The notes under the pieces are model-generated. The model searched no databases and had not been told where the DNA came from. It saw nothing but the letters and a program-made list of their open reading frames with translations. A program made the translations under genes and the position numbers. Shown here in pieces: positions 35,682-44,666 of a stretch of DNA of 64,000 nt. The number at the start of each line of letters is the position of its first letter. The stretch's first letter is position 1. Source of the DNA: an uncultured Clostridia bacterium (GTDB lineage Bacteria; Bacillota; Clostridia; Peptostreptococcales; Acidaminobacteraceae); NCBI GenBank assembly GCA_927417275.1, contig CAKMJV010000031.1:1-64000 (forward strand), read 5' to 3'.

Positions 35682-35778
35682 AATAATCCTCCTTATATTT
35701 TGTGTGATTTGATCCTGAGTTTAGTATACGTGGTGTTTCTTAATCTGTGACCAAAGATGGGTTAGAATTCAGTTAAAA

Positions 35779-36228
35779 TTAATGGTCATCCGATTGAGAT
35801 TGTTTCTTAATCCAGTCATTGACGTCTGTTACTTTGCCATTGCCCCGATTAATCTGCATTCTTACGCCAAAGAAAAATGGGAGTGCAAGGACTAAGAGTG
35901 AAAATGGCATAAGCCAAAGTGTTGCGATAATTACGATGAGTAGTGGCAGTTCCAAAAGCGTTTGTGTTTCTTTTTTCCATAACACTTTAATTTGTAGACT
36001 TTTAGATAAAACTTTACCAACTTGCTTCAGTGCAAACTTAAATTGTGCATCAAAATTGCTTTTCTCTGACTTTGTGTTTGTTTCAGATTGGGTTGACTTT
36101 GAAGATTCAATTTTAATGATGGCTTCAAGTACGTCTCCATTGCACGCATCAAGTGCTTCTTTAGCCTCGGCGTAACTTACTTTTGTTCTTTCAATTATTT
36201 GATCAATTTGATTCAATGTGTTTGTCAT
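35779..36228 (-). CDS. DUF4342-domain membrane protein (paralogue 2)
   Basis: 149 residues with the same plan: UBA-like head (NQIDQIIERTKVSYAEAKEA, NGDVLEAIIKIE), linker, two hydrophobic segments (LPLLIVIIATLWLMPFSLLV) and a charged tail. It is 97 bases ahead of its paralogue on the same strand, so the pair looks like a tandem duplication. Start follows AAGGAGG. Confidence 0.85.
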   Translation of the reverse strand: MTNTLNQIDQIIERTKVSYAEAKEALDACNGDVLEAIIKIESSKSTQSETNTKSEKSNFDAQFKFALKQVGKVLSKSLQIKVLWKKETQTLLELPLLIVIIATLWLMPFSLLVLALPFFFGVRMQINRGNGKVTDVNDWIKKQSQSDDH

Positions 36229-36392
36229 TTCATGGCCTCCTTATGTTTAGGTTTGAGTTCATTATAGATTACCTTCATTAATAGGAAACCAATGAATGGT
36301 TAGAAAACAGATAGAATCCACTTAATTTGAGAAGAGAATTGAATATGTTAAGAAAGCGTAAGTTAGGTTAATGAATGTTAACAGAATATCTA

Positions 36393-36421
36393 TTGACGCA
36401 AAGAGTGACAAATGATACTAT
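36393..36421 (+). promoter_or_regulatory. Promoter of the candidate small RNA
   Basis: TTGACG (36393-36398), 17 bases, TACTAT (36416-36421). A strong match with no coding sequence downstream before a terminator about 105 bases later. Confidence 0.65.
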
Positions 36422-36427
36422 CAATTC

Positions 36428-36533
36428 GTTGACAGGTTACATGATTGAATTGCAACAGAGTTTACATTTATCCCCCCTTTAATAATAAATGTAAATGAGT
36501 CAATTCCAGACGCACACGGTGCGTCTTTTTTTT
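36428..36533 (+). ncRNA. Candidate small regulatory RNA with C-rich hairpin loop
   Basis: An orphan transcription unit of about 105 bases: promoter, no reading frame of note, and a terminator. A 5' element can pair CAATTC (36422-36427) with GAATTG (36447-36452). The centre is a perfect 11-bp stem (36461-36471 with 36485-36495), presenting a 13-base loop CCCCCCTTTAATA. The 3' end is a GC hairpin with eight T's. C-rich single-stranded loops are the seed type of Gram-positive sRNAs such as RsaE/RoxS, which pair with ribosome sites. No family is recognised and expression is not shown. Confidence 0.5.
36509..36533 (+). terminator. Rho-independent terminator of the candidate small RNA
   Basis: GACGCAC (36509-36515), ACG loop, GTGCGTC (36519-36525), then eight T's. 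On the plus strand no gene precedes it for over 3 kb. Confidence 0.88.
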
Positions 36534-36617
36534 ATTTTGGAGTTTCCATAAAATGTAATCTTGACATTGCATTATACAACCGATAAACTATACACAACCC
36601 TTGTAATTGCGTATGAT

Positions 36618-37163
36618 TTAGAGCGATTCAGGATGAAAAATCTTCTGGACATAGGTGTTTAGTTGTTCATACAGTGGATGCGATTCAATGGGTTTAAGCA
36701 AATCCAAAATGGCATGATAGTACCATTTTTGATCCTCATAACCTGCGTTGAACTTATGCCATATGATTGAACCTTGTGTTTCTAAATTGCGATAGATGCT
36801 TTTTATATTGGTTAATTTGTCCACGCACACGATATAGAGGACTTCGAGGGGTGCATTTTTCAAGTGTTCAATGTAATTGATTTTTCGCGTTTTCCAAGAA
36901 TCTGTTTTATTACGTTCTGAGCAAAAGTCCACATAACGTGCTACTTCTTCTCCAAACAGTTCTTCGATTTCGGTTTGCGTCAAAGGCGTGTCTTCAAGGG
37001 TATCGTGTAATAGACCTGCGATAATGAGCGCATCTGAAAAACCATGCTTAGCAAGTTCCAACCCCACTTCAAGTGGGTGTGCTATATACAAATCATTATC
37101 GAGTTTACGAACTTGTTTGTCATGTGCTTTTAAAGCCGTATGAATGGCACAGTAGATATTCAT
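36618..37163 (-). CDS. RSH-type HD-domain hydrolase (small (p)ppGpp hydrolase-like)
   Basis: 181 residues. An HD domain only: His in YIAHPLEVGLELA, then GLLHDTLEDTPLT, which is the HDxxED signature of the SpoT/RelA hydrolase domain, and a later VDKLTNIKSI with its Asp. No synthetase domain. Stand-alone proteins of this kind (Mesh1-like) can hydrolyse ppGpp or related nucleotides. Its divergent neighbour is acpS. Start follows AGGAGG. Activity is inferred. Confidence 0.85.
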   Translation of the reverse strand: MNIYCAIHTALKAHDKQVRKLDNDLYIAHPLEVGLELAKHGFSDALIIAGLLHDTLEDTPLTQTEIEELFGEEVARYVDFCSERNKTDSWKTRKINYIEHLKNAPLEVLYIVCVDKLTNIKSIYRNLETQGSIIWHKFNAGYEDQKWYYHAILDLLKPIESHPLYEQLNTYVQKIFHPESL

Positions 37164-37239
37164 AGAACCTCCTATTTGTATGTTTTGATTATTTTATCAC
37201 ATATTGTGAAGACTGTATAAATTTTTAAGGAGCTGAGTT

Positions 37240-37617
37240 ATGATCTTAGGCAATGGCGTCGATTTAGTAGAAATTCAACGCATAAAAGAAATCATCGAAA
37301 GAAAACCGAGATTTATCAATCGATTTTTTACAAAAAATGAATATAAAATTTTTGAGTCTAAGGGGTTTAAAACTGAAACCATAGCGGGAAATTTTGCTGC
37401 GAAGGAAGCTGTTGTTAAAGCCATGGGAACAGGGGTCAGAGGTTTTGATCTAGTGGATATTGAAGTGCTTAGAGATGAAATGGGTAAGCCGTATGTCGTT
37501 TTACATGGTCGCGCAAAAGCGGTTGCACTGGGTATGAATGTGGGTGAGATTCATTTGTCCATATCCCATTCGCAGACGCAAGCGGTGGCTTTTGCCATCG
37601 CTATGTTAAAGATTTAG
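37240..37617 (+). CDS. acpS: Holo-[acyl-carrier-protein] synthase
   Basis: 125 residues, full length. The metal Asp is in GNGVDLVEIQRI, and the conserved FAAKEAVVKAMGTG holds the catalytic Glu and Lys. It transfers phosphopantetheine from CoA to acyl carrier protein. Start ATG follows AAGGAG. Order acpS-alr-mazF is common in Firmicutes. Confidence 0.95.
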   Translation: MILGNGVDLVEIQRIKEIIERKPRFINRFFTKNEYKIFESKGFKTETIAGNFAAKEAVVKAMGTGVRGFDLVDIEVLRDEMGKPYVVLHGRAKAVALGMNVGEIHLSISHSQTQAVAFAIAMLKI

Positions 37618-37674
37618 TGGATTAATTGGTAGAAAACGTTTAAAATAATGATGACTAAGGTTAAGGGGAAATGT

Positions 37675-38838
37675 ATGACAATATCGCGTCCAGTTTGGGC
37701 TGAAGTCCAATTAGAACATTTGGCACATAATATGAGAGAAGTGCGTCGAGTCACAAAAAAAGAAGCGATAATTAGTGCGGTAATTAAAGCCGATGGATAT
37801 GGTCATGGCGCATTACAAATCGCACAAACGCTCTTAGATAATGGCGCAGACCGTTTCGCAGTTGCGACGCTTTCAGAAGCAATCCAACTCAAACGCGCTT
37901 ATCCAAATGTAGACATTATGGTTATGGGATATACACCTGATCATTTAGTCGCAGAAGCTCTGGCATACGACATCATCCTTTGCGTTTACTCATATGCGCA
38001 AGCACTACAGTTTGAGTCTATCGCAACTGGGTTAAAAAAGTGTTTGAAAGTGCATATAAAAATAGACACGGGTATGCGTCGAATAGGGATGGCTGTTACG
38101 GATCAAACGATTTTAGATATACTGAGTATAAACGCATGTTCTGTGATAGAAGTTGAGGGCATTTTCACACATTTTGCGGTAGCAGATGAACAGGATAAAT
38201 CCTTCACACATGAGCAAGTAAAGCGATTTAATTTCATAACAAAAGGTTTAGAAGCGGCTGGACTGAGCATACCTATAAAACATGTAGCAAACAGTGCGGC
38301 CATTATCGATTGTCCCGAGTATCATTTTGACATGGTAAGAGCAGGCATTATGCTTTATGGTTTATATCCTTCCATGGATGTCGACCATAACCGCGTACAT
38401 TTAAAGCCTGTTATGTCTTTAAGGGTACAAATCGCACAAGTTAAAGAAGTGTCAAGTGGTGAGGGCATCAGTTATGGTTTAAAATATAAGCCTGAGGTGG
38501 CTACAAACATAGCGACGCTTCCAATCGGTTATGCAGATGGCTTTACGCGTTCGCTGAGTTTTAAAGCAAATGGAATTATACATGGACAAATACGCCCGAT
38601 AGTAGGTCGTATCTGTATGGATCAATGCATGATGGACTTAAAAGCCATAGAGGCTAAGGTTGGCGACGTGGTCACATTATTTGGTTCAGATGGAAAGGCT
38701 CAAATTAGCATCGATGAAGTGGCTGCACAATTAGAAACCATTAACTACGAAATCGTATGTATGGTAGGTAAACGCGTACCAAGAATGTATATGATGGGCG
38801 ATCAGCACATTGCCTTTGAAGATTTCATATTAAGGTAA
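37675..38838 (+). CDS. alr: Alanine racemase
   Basis: 387 residues from the ATG at 37675, chosen by AAGGGG and by the usual N terminus (RPVWAEVQLEHLAHN). A start at 37648 is possible. The PLP lysine is in AVIKADGYGHGA; the C-terminal part has RPIVGRICMDQCMMDL and the catalytic Tyr region GEGISYGLKY. PLP-dependent interconversion of L- and D-alanine for peptidoglycan. Confidence 0.95.
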   Translation: MTISRPVWAEVQLEHLAHNMREVRRVTKKEAIISAVIKADGYGHGALQIAQTLLDNGADRFAVATLSEAIQLKRAYPNVDIMVMGYTPDHLVAEALAYDIILCVYSYAQALQFESIATGLKKCLKVHIKIDTGMRRIGMAVTDQTILDILSINACSVIEVEGIFTHFAVADEQDKSFTHEQVKRFNFITKGLEAAGLSIPIKHVANSAAIIDCPEYHFDMVRAGIMLYGLYPSMDVDHNRVHLKPVMSLRVQIAQVKEVSSGEGISYGLKYKPEVATNIATLPIGYADGFTRSLSFKANGIIHGQIRPIVGRICMDQCMMDLKAIEAKVGDVVTLFGSDGKAQISIDEVAAQLETINYEIVCMVGKRVPRMYMMGDQHIAFEDFILR

Positions 38839-38844
38839 AGTTGA

Positions 38845-38873
38845 TTGCTTATAGTCGGCGAATGATTTATATG
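38845..38873 (+). promoter_or_regulatory. Possible promoter of the mazF gene
   Basis: TTGCTT (38845-38850), 17 bases, TATATG (38868-38873), just after alr. Moderate match only. Confidence 0.35.
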
Positions 38874-38923
38874 GTATGATTGTATAGGATAAAAGTTTTT
38901 TTGAAATGGAGATGATAAGTAAA

Positions 38924-39280
38924 GTGACTATAAAAAGAGGTGACGTTTATTTTGCAGATTTATCGCCTGTTAGAGGCTCAGAGCAAGGTGGACAAAGACC
39001 TGTATTAATTATTCAAAATAATATCGGCAACAAATACAGTCCAACTGTTATCATAGCAGCGATTACCGCAAAAATTACGAAGGCAAAATTGCCAACGCAC
39101 GTTGAAGTTGGCGCGTCACAAGTGGGATTGTTAAAAGATTCTGTGGTATTGCTCGAACAAGTGAGAACGATAGATAAGACGCGACTTATCCAGAAACTTG
39201 GACAGTTAGAAGAAGATGTCATGGTTCGCGTGGATAAGGCACTAACCATCAGTTTGGGGTTATATGAGGATGCTACATAA
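38924..39280 (+). CDS. ndoA: MazF/NdoA-family endoribonuclease toxin
   Basis: 118 residues from a GTG at 38924 preceded by GGAGATGAT. ATGs at 38906 and 38912 are in frame, but the first overlaps the ribosome site. The sequence follows Bacillus NdoA closely: [46 protein letters not shown] and [14 protein letters not shown]. It cuts mRNA at a short specific sequence. In Bacillus the antitoxin gene ndoAI lies between alr and ndoA. Here that gap is 85 bases and holds no antitoxin frame. Confidence 0.92.
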   Translation: MTIKRGDVYFADLSPVRGSEQGGQRPVLIIQNNIGNKYSPTVIIAAITAKITKAKLPTHVEVGASQVGLLKDSVVLLEQVRTIDKTRLIQKLGQLEEDVMVRVDKALTISLGLYEDAT

Positions 39281-39282
39281 TG

Positions 39283-39309
39283 CCTGTATATTTATATGCA
39301 GGTTTTTTT
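39283..39309 (+). terminator. Terminator after the mazF gene
   Basis: CCTGTATA pairs with TATGCAGG (one G-T), followed by seven T's. Confidence 0.75.
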
Positions 39310-39343
39310 ATGAAAGAATGCATGACGATAGGAGGATAAAAAA

Positions 39344-41503
39344 TTGAGAAAGAAAATCTATTTGGTGGGATTACTCATAAGCATAATTGCCACTGGAGTC
39401 TTACTCTTTGGACGTATAAATGTTGAAAATGAAGCGAAATCAGTTGAGATATTAGCAGATTACGAAGAATTCGCTGTGATGGCGAAACAACTTGGAATAT
39501 CAGATGAAGCCTTATTTACTCAGTTAAATGCAACCGGTTTTACGGGTGTATCTTTAAAAGAAGAGTCACTATCAAGTATGGTTATGGAGTCAAAGCCACT
39601 TGAGTATGATTTGTTACTCAATGTAAAGTCTGATCTTGATTGGCGTGATGCCTATGGCGACCAAGCGATTGCCTATTTAGACGTTCCATCAAGAAGTGAT
39701 TATGACATGGTTATTCGAACGTATGATCAAGGGGTCTTTGATTTTTTACGTTCGGGCATAACGGCAAGATATGATGAAGATTTTTATGTTTTTTTTGATG
39801 AAGCCATAAAAACAATTGTTCTAAAAGGGGATATTTCAGACATCTACTATACGGAAGATTCAAGATACAAAGACTATTTATCCAAAGGCGTTAAGTTGCC
39901 GAGGGTTATGGTTTCTTCTGCATTAGAAGACATCGGTCTTGGGTTTGATCCCAATAAAGTTAAATCGATTCAAGATGCAGGACTACCAGTGAATTTACGT
40001 CCAAGCACTTATGATAAGTATAACAGTAAGATCGTTAAGGCTTATTTTGAAGAGGTTGAGCGATATGGTGAAGTGCCAAATGCAATAATCGTCAGTGGTC
40101 GGGATGCTTTTAGTTTTACTGCTGAAACCAATTCATATAAACAAGAACTTTATGAAATTCTAAAAGAAAATAAAATACCAGTGGGCATGATTGAATCTGC
40201 GGTTCAAAGAGGTTATATTGAGCAACGTGGCAGTACGCAAATGGCACGTGATTTGGAATACAACATCGTTCGTGTTTTTCCTGTTATCGAGTATATACAA
40301 GAGCGATACAATTACCTCGGTTTCTATGAAGGCGCTAAGGAAATAGAAAACACCATGTACCGTGCCATAACAGAACGCAATATTCGCGTTATTTATTTTA
40401 GACCCTTTAAGAATTCAAAATTCACGTATTTTGATGACTTAGAGGAATATAATAAGACATTTGAAGGGCTAAAAACGCGTTTAGCTGATCATGGCATAAC
40501 CTTAGGTGCACCGCATGCGATGCCATATCATGGTAGTTCGCCTTATCTTCTTATTCTATCGTCGATGGGTCTTCTTATATTAGGTCTCATCATTTTTAAG
40601 TTGGTCTTTGATATCGCAGAACGCTTTGAATGGGTATTGTTTTTAGTGGGTCTATTAGGTATTGTAGGGTTAAACTTAGTTGCACCAAATAAAAGCATCG
40701 ATTTATTTGCATTTGCTGCTTCCAACATTTTTCCAACGCTATCCATATTGTTTGTGATTGAGTTTGTTAAGGACATTTTATCGAGCAATAAGGTATATAC
40801 ATTAAAAGGTGTTTTGGTAAAAACTTTGTTGGGACTGACGCTTTCAATCTTAATAACATTAATTGGTGGATTTTATGTGGGTGCGATCATGTCGCGTTCA
40901 GACTATCTCATTGAAATGAGTTATTTTAGAGGCGTCAAGTTGAGTTTGTTGCTGCCTATGGCTGCATTTGTATTAATCTATTTGATAAAACTAGGTTATA
41001 AACGCGATGTCCATGAATTGGATGAGAGTACGTACTTTATCGAAGACATTAAGCGCTTTTTTACGGAAGACATTAAAATGTATTATGGCCTATTAGCCAT
41101 AGTATTTGGTGGCATCATTTATGTGTATTTGGCTAGATCGGGGCATGAAACGAATATTGAAGTACTCAATATTGAACTTATTTTTAGAAACTTTTTAGAA
41201 GATCATATGTTGGCGCGACCTAGGACGAAAGAAATATTTATCGCATTTCCAGCATTAAGTGCTGCAATCTATTTTGCTTGCAGAGGCTATAGAAAAATCT
41301 TGTTTCCATTTTTGTTGGCATCTGTACTTGGTCTAACTTCAGTCGTAAATACTTTTGCTCACGCAAGAGCACCTATTTATTTGTCTACAACGCGGACGAT
41401 ATTGTCTTGGATATGTTCTTTGGTAATTAGTGTCTTGGTAGTTCTCGTTTTAGATTTAATAAACCGGTTTTATATCAGAAGATTTGGGAGTAAAAACATA
41501 TGA
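39344..41503 (+). CDS. DUF5693-family multi-pass membrane protein
   Basis: 719 residues with a TTG start behind GGAGG. One N-terminal transmembrane helix (5-22) is followed by a large extracytoplasmic domain of about 370 residues, which looks like a TIM-barrel/deacetylase-type fold (VSLKEESL, NAIIVSGRDAF). Then come about eight helices (400-710). Family DUF5693. It is the first gene of a surface-polymer operon with csaB and tagA, and overlaps csaB by 4 bases. So a role in making or modifying a secondary cell-wall polymer is likely, but not shown. Confidence 0.82.
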   Translation: MRKKIYLVGLLISIIATGVLLFGRINVENEAKSVEILADYEEFAVMAKQLGISDEALFTQLNATGFTGVSLKEESLSSMVMESKPLEYDLLLNVKSDLDWRDAYGDQAIAYLDVPSRSDYDMVIRTYDQGVFDFLRSGITARYDEDFYVFFDEAIKTIVLKGDISDIYYTEDSRYKDYLSKGVKLPRVMVSSALEDIGLGFDPNKVKSIQDAGLPVNLRPSTYDKYNSKIVKAYFEEVERYGEVPNAIIVSGRDAFSFTAETNSYKQELYEILKENKIPVGMIESAVQRGYIEQRGSTQMARDLEYNIVRVFPVIEYIQERYNYLGFYEGAKEIENTMYRAITERNIRVIYFRPFKNSKFTYFDDLEEYNKTFEGLKTRLADHGITLGAPHAMPYHGSSPYLLILSSMGLLILGLIIFKLVFDIAERFEWVLFLVGLLGIVGLNLVAPNKSIDLFAFAASNIFPTLSILFVIEFVKDILSSNKVYTLKGVLVKTLLGLTLSILITLIGGFYVGAIMSRSDYLIEMSYFRGVKLSLLLPMAAFVLIYLIKLGYKRDVHELDESTYFIEDIKRFFTEDIKMYYGLLAIVFGGIIYVYLARSGHETNIEVLNIELIFRNFLEDHMLARPRTKEIFIAFPALSAAIYFACRGYRKILFPFLLASVLGLTSVVNTFAHARAPIYLSTTRTILSWICSLVISVLVVLVLDLINRFYIRRFGSKNI

Positions 41504-42585
41504 ATAAAGTTGTAATATCTGGATTTTACGGTTTTCATAATATTGGCGATGAAGCGATTTTGAAAACATTGACACAACAGTTACGAAAACTGGATCCAGA
41601 GATTCAGATTACAGTATTGTCACATAATCCACAAGAAACCATGGAGAAATTTGATGTAAAAGCGGTAAAGCGTAACGATGTCTTCAAAGTATTTGGGGCA
41701 ATTTTGCGTTGTAATATTTTGCTGAGTGGTGGTGGTAGTTTGCTTCAAGATGATACTAGTGCTAGAAGTATTCATTACTATCTTGCGATTATTCGCATGG
41801 GTCTTATGTTAAAAAAGGATGTTTTTTTAATCAGTAATGGCATAGGTCCTATTATTAGAGAAAGCAATAAAAAACGGGTGGCAAGAATAGTCAATAAAGT
41901 AAATCACTCAACGGTTAGAGATTTCAATTCTCAACAGTTGTTGATTGATATAGGTGTTAAACCAGAAAAAGTATCTGTTTCTGTGGATATGGTTGTTGCG
42001 ATGGATATGCAGTCTCCTGATATGGGCGAAAAAATTCTTAATGAACTAAAGATTATGGATCAAGACCGTAAAAATGTAGCCATAGCCATACGACAGAAAG
42101 ATTTTAGAACGGAAGAAAAGCGTTTAGCGCTGATAAAACTCGCTAATCGTTTAGCAGAGCGATACAATGTGATTTTTATTCCATTTTACTATAAGAATGA
42201 CACGAAAATATATGATGATTTACATGCCTTTGTTGACTCGCATGTTTACTTTATTACAGAGAAATACAACACAGACGTTTTTATGAGTTTGCTTGAGAAT
42301 ATGGATATCCTCGTGGGTTCGAGACTGCATTCTTTGATTTTCTCACTCGTGGCGGAAGTGCCTTTTATCGGCATTAGTTATGATCCTAAAATTGAAAATT
42401 TTATGCATATGATTGATATGGAGCCAATTTGCAGTATGGCTGATTTCAAGCCGGATGCGATAGAAGAGGCGGTATATGCATTTGATAACGCCTATGCATC
42501 ACAAAAGAAAATCGTAGTTGACGCAAAACAGACATTAAGAAAGCGATTAGCGATTAATGATGAGATGTTAAAAAAAGTATTATAA
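41500..42585 (+). CDS. csaB: Polysaccharide pyruvyl transferase CsaB
   Basis: 361 residues. Pyruvyl-transferase pattern: GFYGFHNIGDEAILKTL at the N terminus, LSGGGSLLQDD near residue 80, and VGSRLHSLIFSLVAEVPFIG with the conserved His near 265. CsaB adds ketal-linked pyruvate to the secondary cell-wall polymer that anchors SLH-domain surface proteins. Neighbours DUF5693 and TagA support this. Confidence 0.93.
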   Translation: MNKVVISGFYGFHNIGDEAILKTLTQQLRKLDPEIQITVLSHNPQETMEKFDVKAVKRNDVFKVFGAILRCNILLSGGGSLLQDDTSARSIHYYLAIIRMGLMLKKDVFLISNGIGPIIRESNKKRVARIVNKVNHSTVRDFNSQQLLIDIGVKPEKVSVSVDMVVAMDMQSPDMGEKILNELKIMDQDRKNVAIAIRQKDFRTEEKRLALIKLANRLAERYNVIFIPFYYKNDTKIYDDLHAFVDSHVYFITEKYNTDVFMSLLENMDILVGSRLHSLIFSLVAEVPFIGISYDPKIENFMHMIDMEPICSMADFKPDAIEEAVYAFDNAYASQKKIVVDAKQTLRKRLAINDEMLKKVL

Positions 42586-42597
42586 TTTGGAGGCCAT

Positions 42598-43347
42598 ATG
42601 GCGTTGGAAAAATCAATGCAGAATATTAAAATTTTTGGTGTACGTTTCGATAATGTTGACAAAGATGAAGCTTATAAACGATTTATAGGTTTTATGGAAG
42701 AGTCGCGACTTAAAACCATTTATACACCTAATCCTGAAATTGTTATGAAGGCCATCGAAAATCCAGCGTTCAAAGTGATTCTAAATGAAGGGGATTTGGT
42801 TATACCTGACGGCATAGGTGTGGTACTGGCATCTAAGATCCATCATTTGGGCTTAAGAGAACGCGTGCCAGGTATAGAACTGATGGAGTTGATGTTAGAA
42901 TACTGTAATCGCGCGGGTAAATCGATCTACTTATTTGGCGGTAAGCCAAATGTAGCTGAAAGTGCGGCTAAGCATATATTAGAGAAGTATCCTAACTTGA
43001 AAGTTGTCGGTATGCAAGATGGTTACTATGACAAAACCAAAGAATTAAAGATTTTAGATGACATCAACGAAAAAAAACCGGATATATTATTTGTGGCATT
43101 AGGCGCTCCCAAACAAGAAACTTGGATTCATGGTCATAAAAAATTAATAAATGGCAGTGTTGCAATGGGCGTTGGTGGCGCACTTGATGTATGGGCAGGT
43201 ACGGTGAAACGTGCACCCGTATTTTTTCAAAAAACTGGACTTGAATGGTTCTATCGTGTTATTAAGCAACCAACTCGTGTGATGCGTATGCTTTCATTGC
43301 CAAAATTCATGATTAAAGTATTGCTCACGAGACATATTGAGGATTAA
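42598..43347 (+). CDS. tagA: WecG/TagA/CpsF-family glycosyltransferase
   Basis: 249 residues with family motifs: [38 protein letters not shown] and [11 protein letters not shown]. TagA adds ManNAc to lipid-linked GlcNAc in wall teichoic acid and related polymers, at the cytoplasmic membrane face. The start follows GGAGG, 12 bases after csaB. Confidence 0.92.
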   Translation: MALEKSMQNIKIFGVRFDNVDKDEAYKRFIGFMEESRLKTIYTPNPEIVMKAIENPAFKVILNEGDLVIPDGIGVVLASKIHHLGLRERVPGIELMELMLEYCNRAGKSIYLFGGKPNVAESAAKHILEKYPNLKVVGMQDGYYDKTKELKILDDINEKKPDILFVALGAPKQETWIHGHKKLINGSVAMGVGGALDVWAGTVKRAPVFFQKTGLEWFYRVIKQPTRVMRMLSLPKFMIKVLLTRHIED

Positions 43348-43370
43348 AAATAAAAATTTGGAGGGCAGTT

Positions 43371-44525
43371 ATGGAAGATTTAACGATGGGTGAATTGTTA
43401 GCGCAATACGATACCACTGAAAAATTATACACAGGGGATGTCGTTGAGGGCATAGTTATTTCATCTAATCCAGACGAAGTCATGGTAAACATCAATTACA
43501 TGGCAGATGGTTTATTACCAAAATCTGAATTACCTGATCAAAATCCTTTAGAGTTTAAAAGTGGTGATAAACTTTCTGTGTTTATCATGAAAATGGACGA
43601 TGGTGAAGGCAATGTGATGCTTTCGCTTACGAAGGCTTATGAACGTGTTGTTTGGGATGAGTTTCAAACAATTTATGAAAAGCAGACACCCATAAAGGTA
43701 AAAGTTCGAGAAGTGGTTAAAGGTGGCGTTGTCGGTCACTACAAAGGTGCAAATGTATTTATACCGGCATCGGCTTTATCACTTGCTTACGTTGAAGACT
43801 TAACCCCTTATATGGGCATGCAATTAGATGTGCGTATTATTGAGTTTCAAAAGGACAAGAAAAAAGTTGTTGCTTCACATAAAGAAATTTTGAAAAGCAA
43901 ACAGGCCGTTCAAAAGGCAGATGCTTTATCGCGCATTAATGCAGGCGATGAATTAACAGGTACTGTCATTCGATTAGCAGACTACGGCGCATTTATAGAC
44001 CTCGGAGTTTTAGATGGTTTGGTTCATGTGTCCCAAATGTCATGGCGTCGCGTTAAACATCCTTCTGAAGTATTATCAGTAGGCGATGTTGTGAAGGTTA
44101 AAGTTTTAGAGGTCGATCGTGATAAAGAAAAGGTTTCTTTAAAACTCGCAGAAATAAAAGAAAATCCGTGGACTCATATTTACTCGAATTTTGCAGTGGA
44201 ATCCATCGTAAAAGGACGTGTCACGCGTTTAATGAATTTTGGCGCGTTCGTCGAAGTCGACGATGGTATAGAGGGGCTCGTTCATATCTCAGAACTTTCT
44301 GAAAATCACGTGCAACGCGTCTCAGAAGTGGTTGCTGTAGGTGATGAAGTAGAAGTGATGATTTTAGAAATCGATCAAGAAAATCAAAAGATGGCTTTAA
44401 GTATTAAAGCGGTAGCATCATTAGATGATGAAGCTTACGAAGCGTTTACACAAGTTGAGGAAGAAGTTTCACAGACGACGATGTCCGATCTCTTTGGTGA
44501 CAAACTTAAGCACTTAAAGTTTTAA
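43371..44525 (+). CDS. S1 RNA-binding domain protein (ribosomal protein S1 homologue)
   Basis: 384 residues with four S1 domains at about 14-85, 100-165, 185-255 and 270-345. The last two are the most canonical ([20 protein letters not shown] and [21 protein letters not shown]). Four S1 repeats are usual in Firmicutes S1-like proteins (YpfD/RpsA), against six in Escherichia coli. It binds mRNA and may aid initiation. Start follows GGAGGG. Ends in a terminator. Confidence 0.92.
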   Translation: MEDLTMGELLAQYDTTEKLYTGDVVEGIVISSNPDEVMVNINYMADGLLPKSELPDQNPLEFKSGDKLSVFIMKMDDGEGNVMLSLTKAYERVVWDEFQTIYEKQTPIKVKVREVVKGGVVGHYKGANVFIPASALSLAYVEDLTPYMGMQLDVRIIEFQKDKKKVVASHKEILKSKQAVQKADALSRINAGDELTGTVIRLADYGAFIDLGVLDGLVHVSQMSWRRVKHPSEVLSVGDVVKVKVLEVDRDKEKVSLKLAEIKENPWTHIYSNFAVESIVKGRVTRLMNFGAFVEVDDGIEGLVHISELSENHVQRVSEVVAVGDEVEVMILEIDQENQKMALSIKAVASLDDEAYEAFTQVEEEVSQTTMSDLFGDKLKHLKF

Positions 44526-44538
44526 TTAAATATATGTT

Positions 44539-44578
44539 GGTATCTAAAAATAAACTTTGTTTTTAGATGCCTTTTTTT
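44539..44578 (+). terminator. Terminator after the S1-domain gene
   Basis: GGTATCTAAAAA (44539-44550) pairs with TTTTTAGATGCC (44560-44571, one G-T), then seven T's. Confidence 0.9.
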
Positions 44579-44666
44579 GTTTGCATCGTTAAATCGTTAT
44601 GATTTGGGGTAAATATAGAAAATATAATAATTATAATAAAATAAATACTTTCTGGGAGGATAACAG

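Larger units (their letters stand above)
36229..36617. other. 389-base intergenic region, no protein gene
   Basis: The only gene-free stretch over 300 bases. The left part would carry the leftward promoter of the DUF4342 genes (a TATAAT reading leftward around 36263-36268). The middle and right hold a rightward promoter, a structured segment and a terminator, listed separately as a candidate small RNA. Nothing else recognised. Confidence 0.8.

Noticed and set aside
44590..44666. A promoter for the Lon-like gene
   Set aside because: Two TATAAT-like boxes occur in very AT-rich DNA, but neither has a credible -35 at proper spacing.
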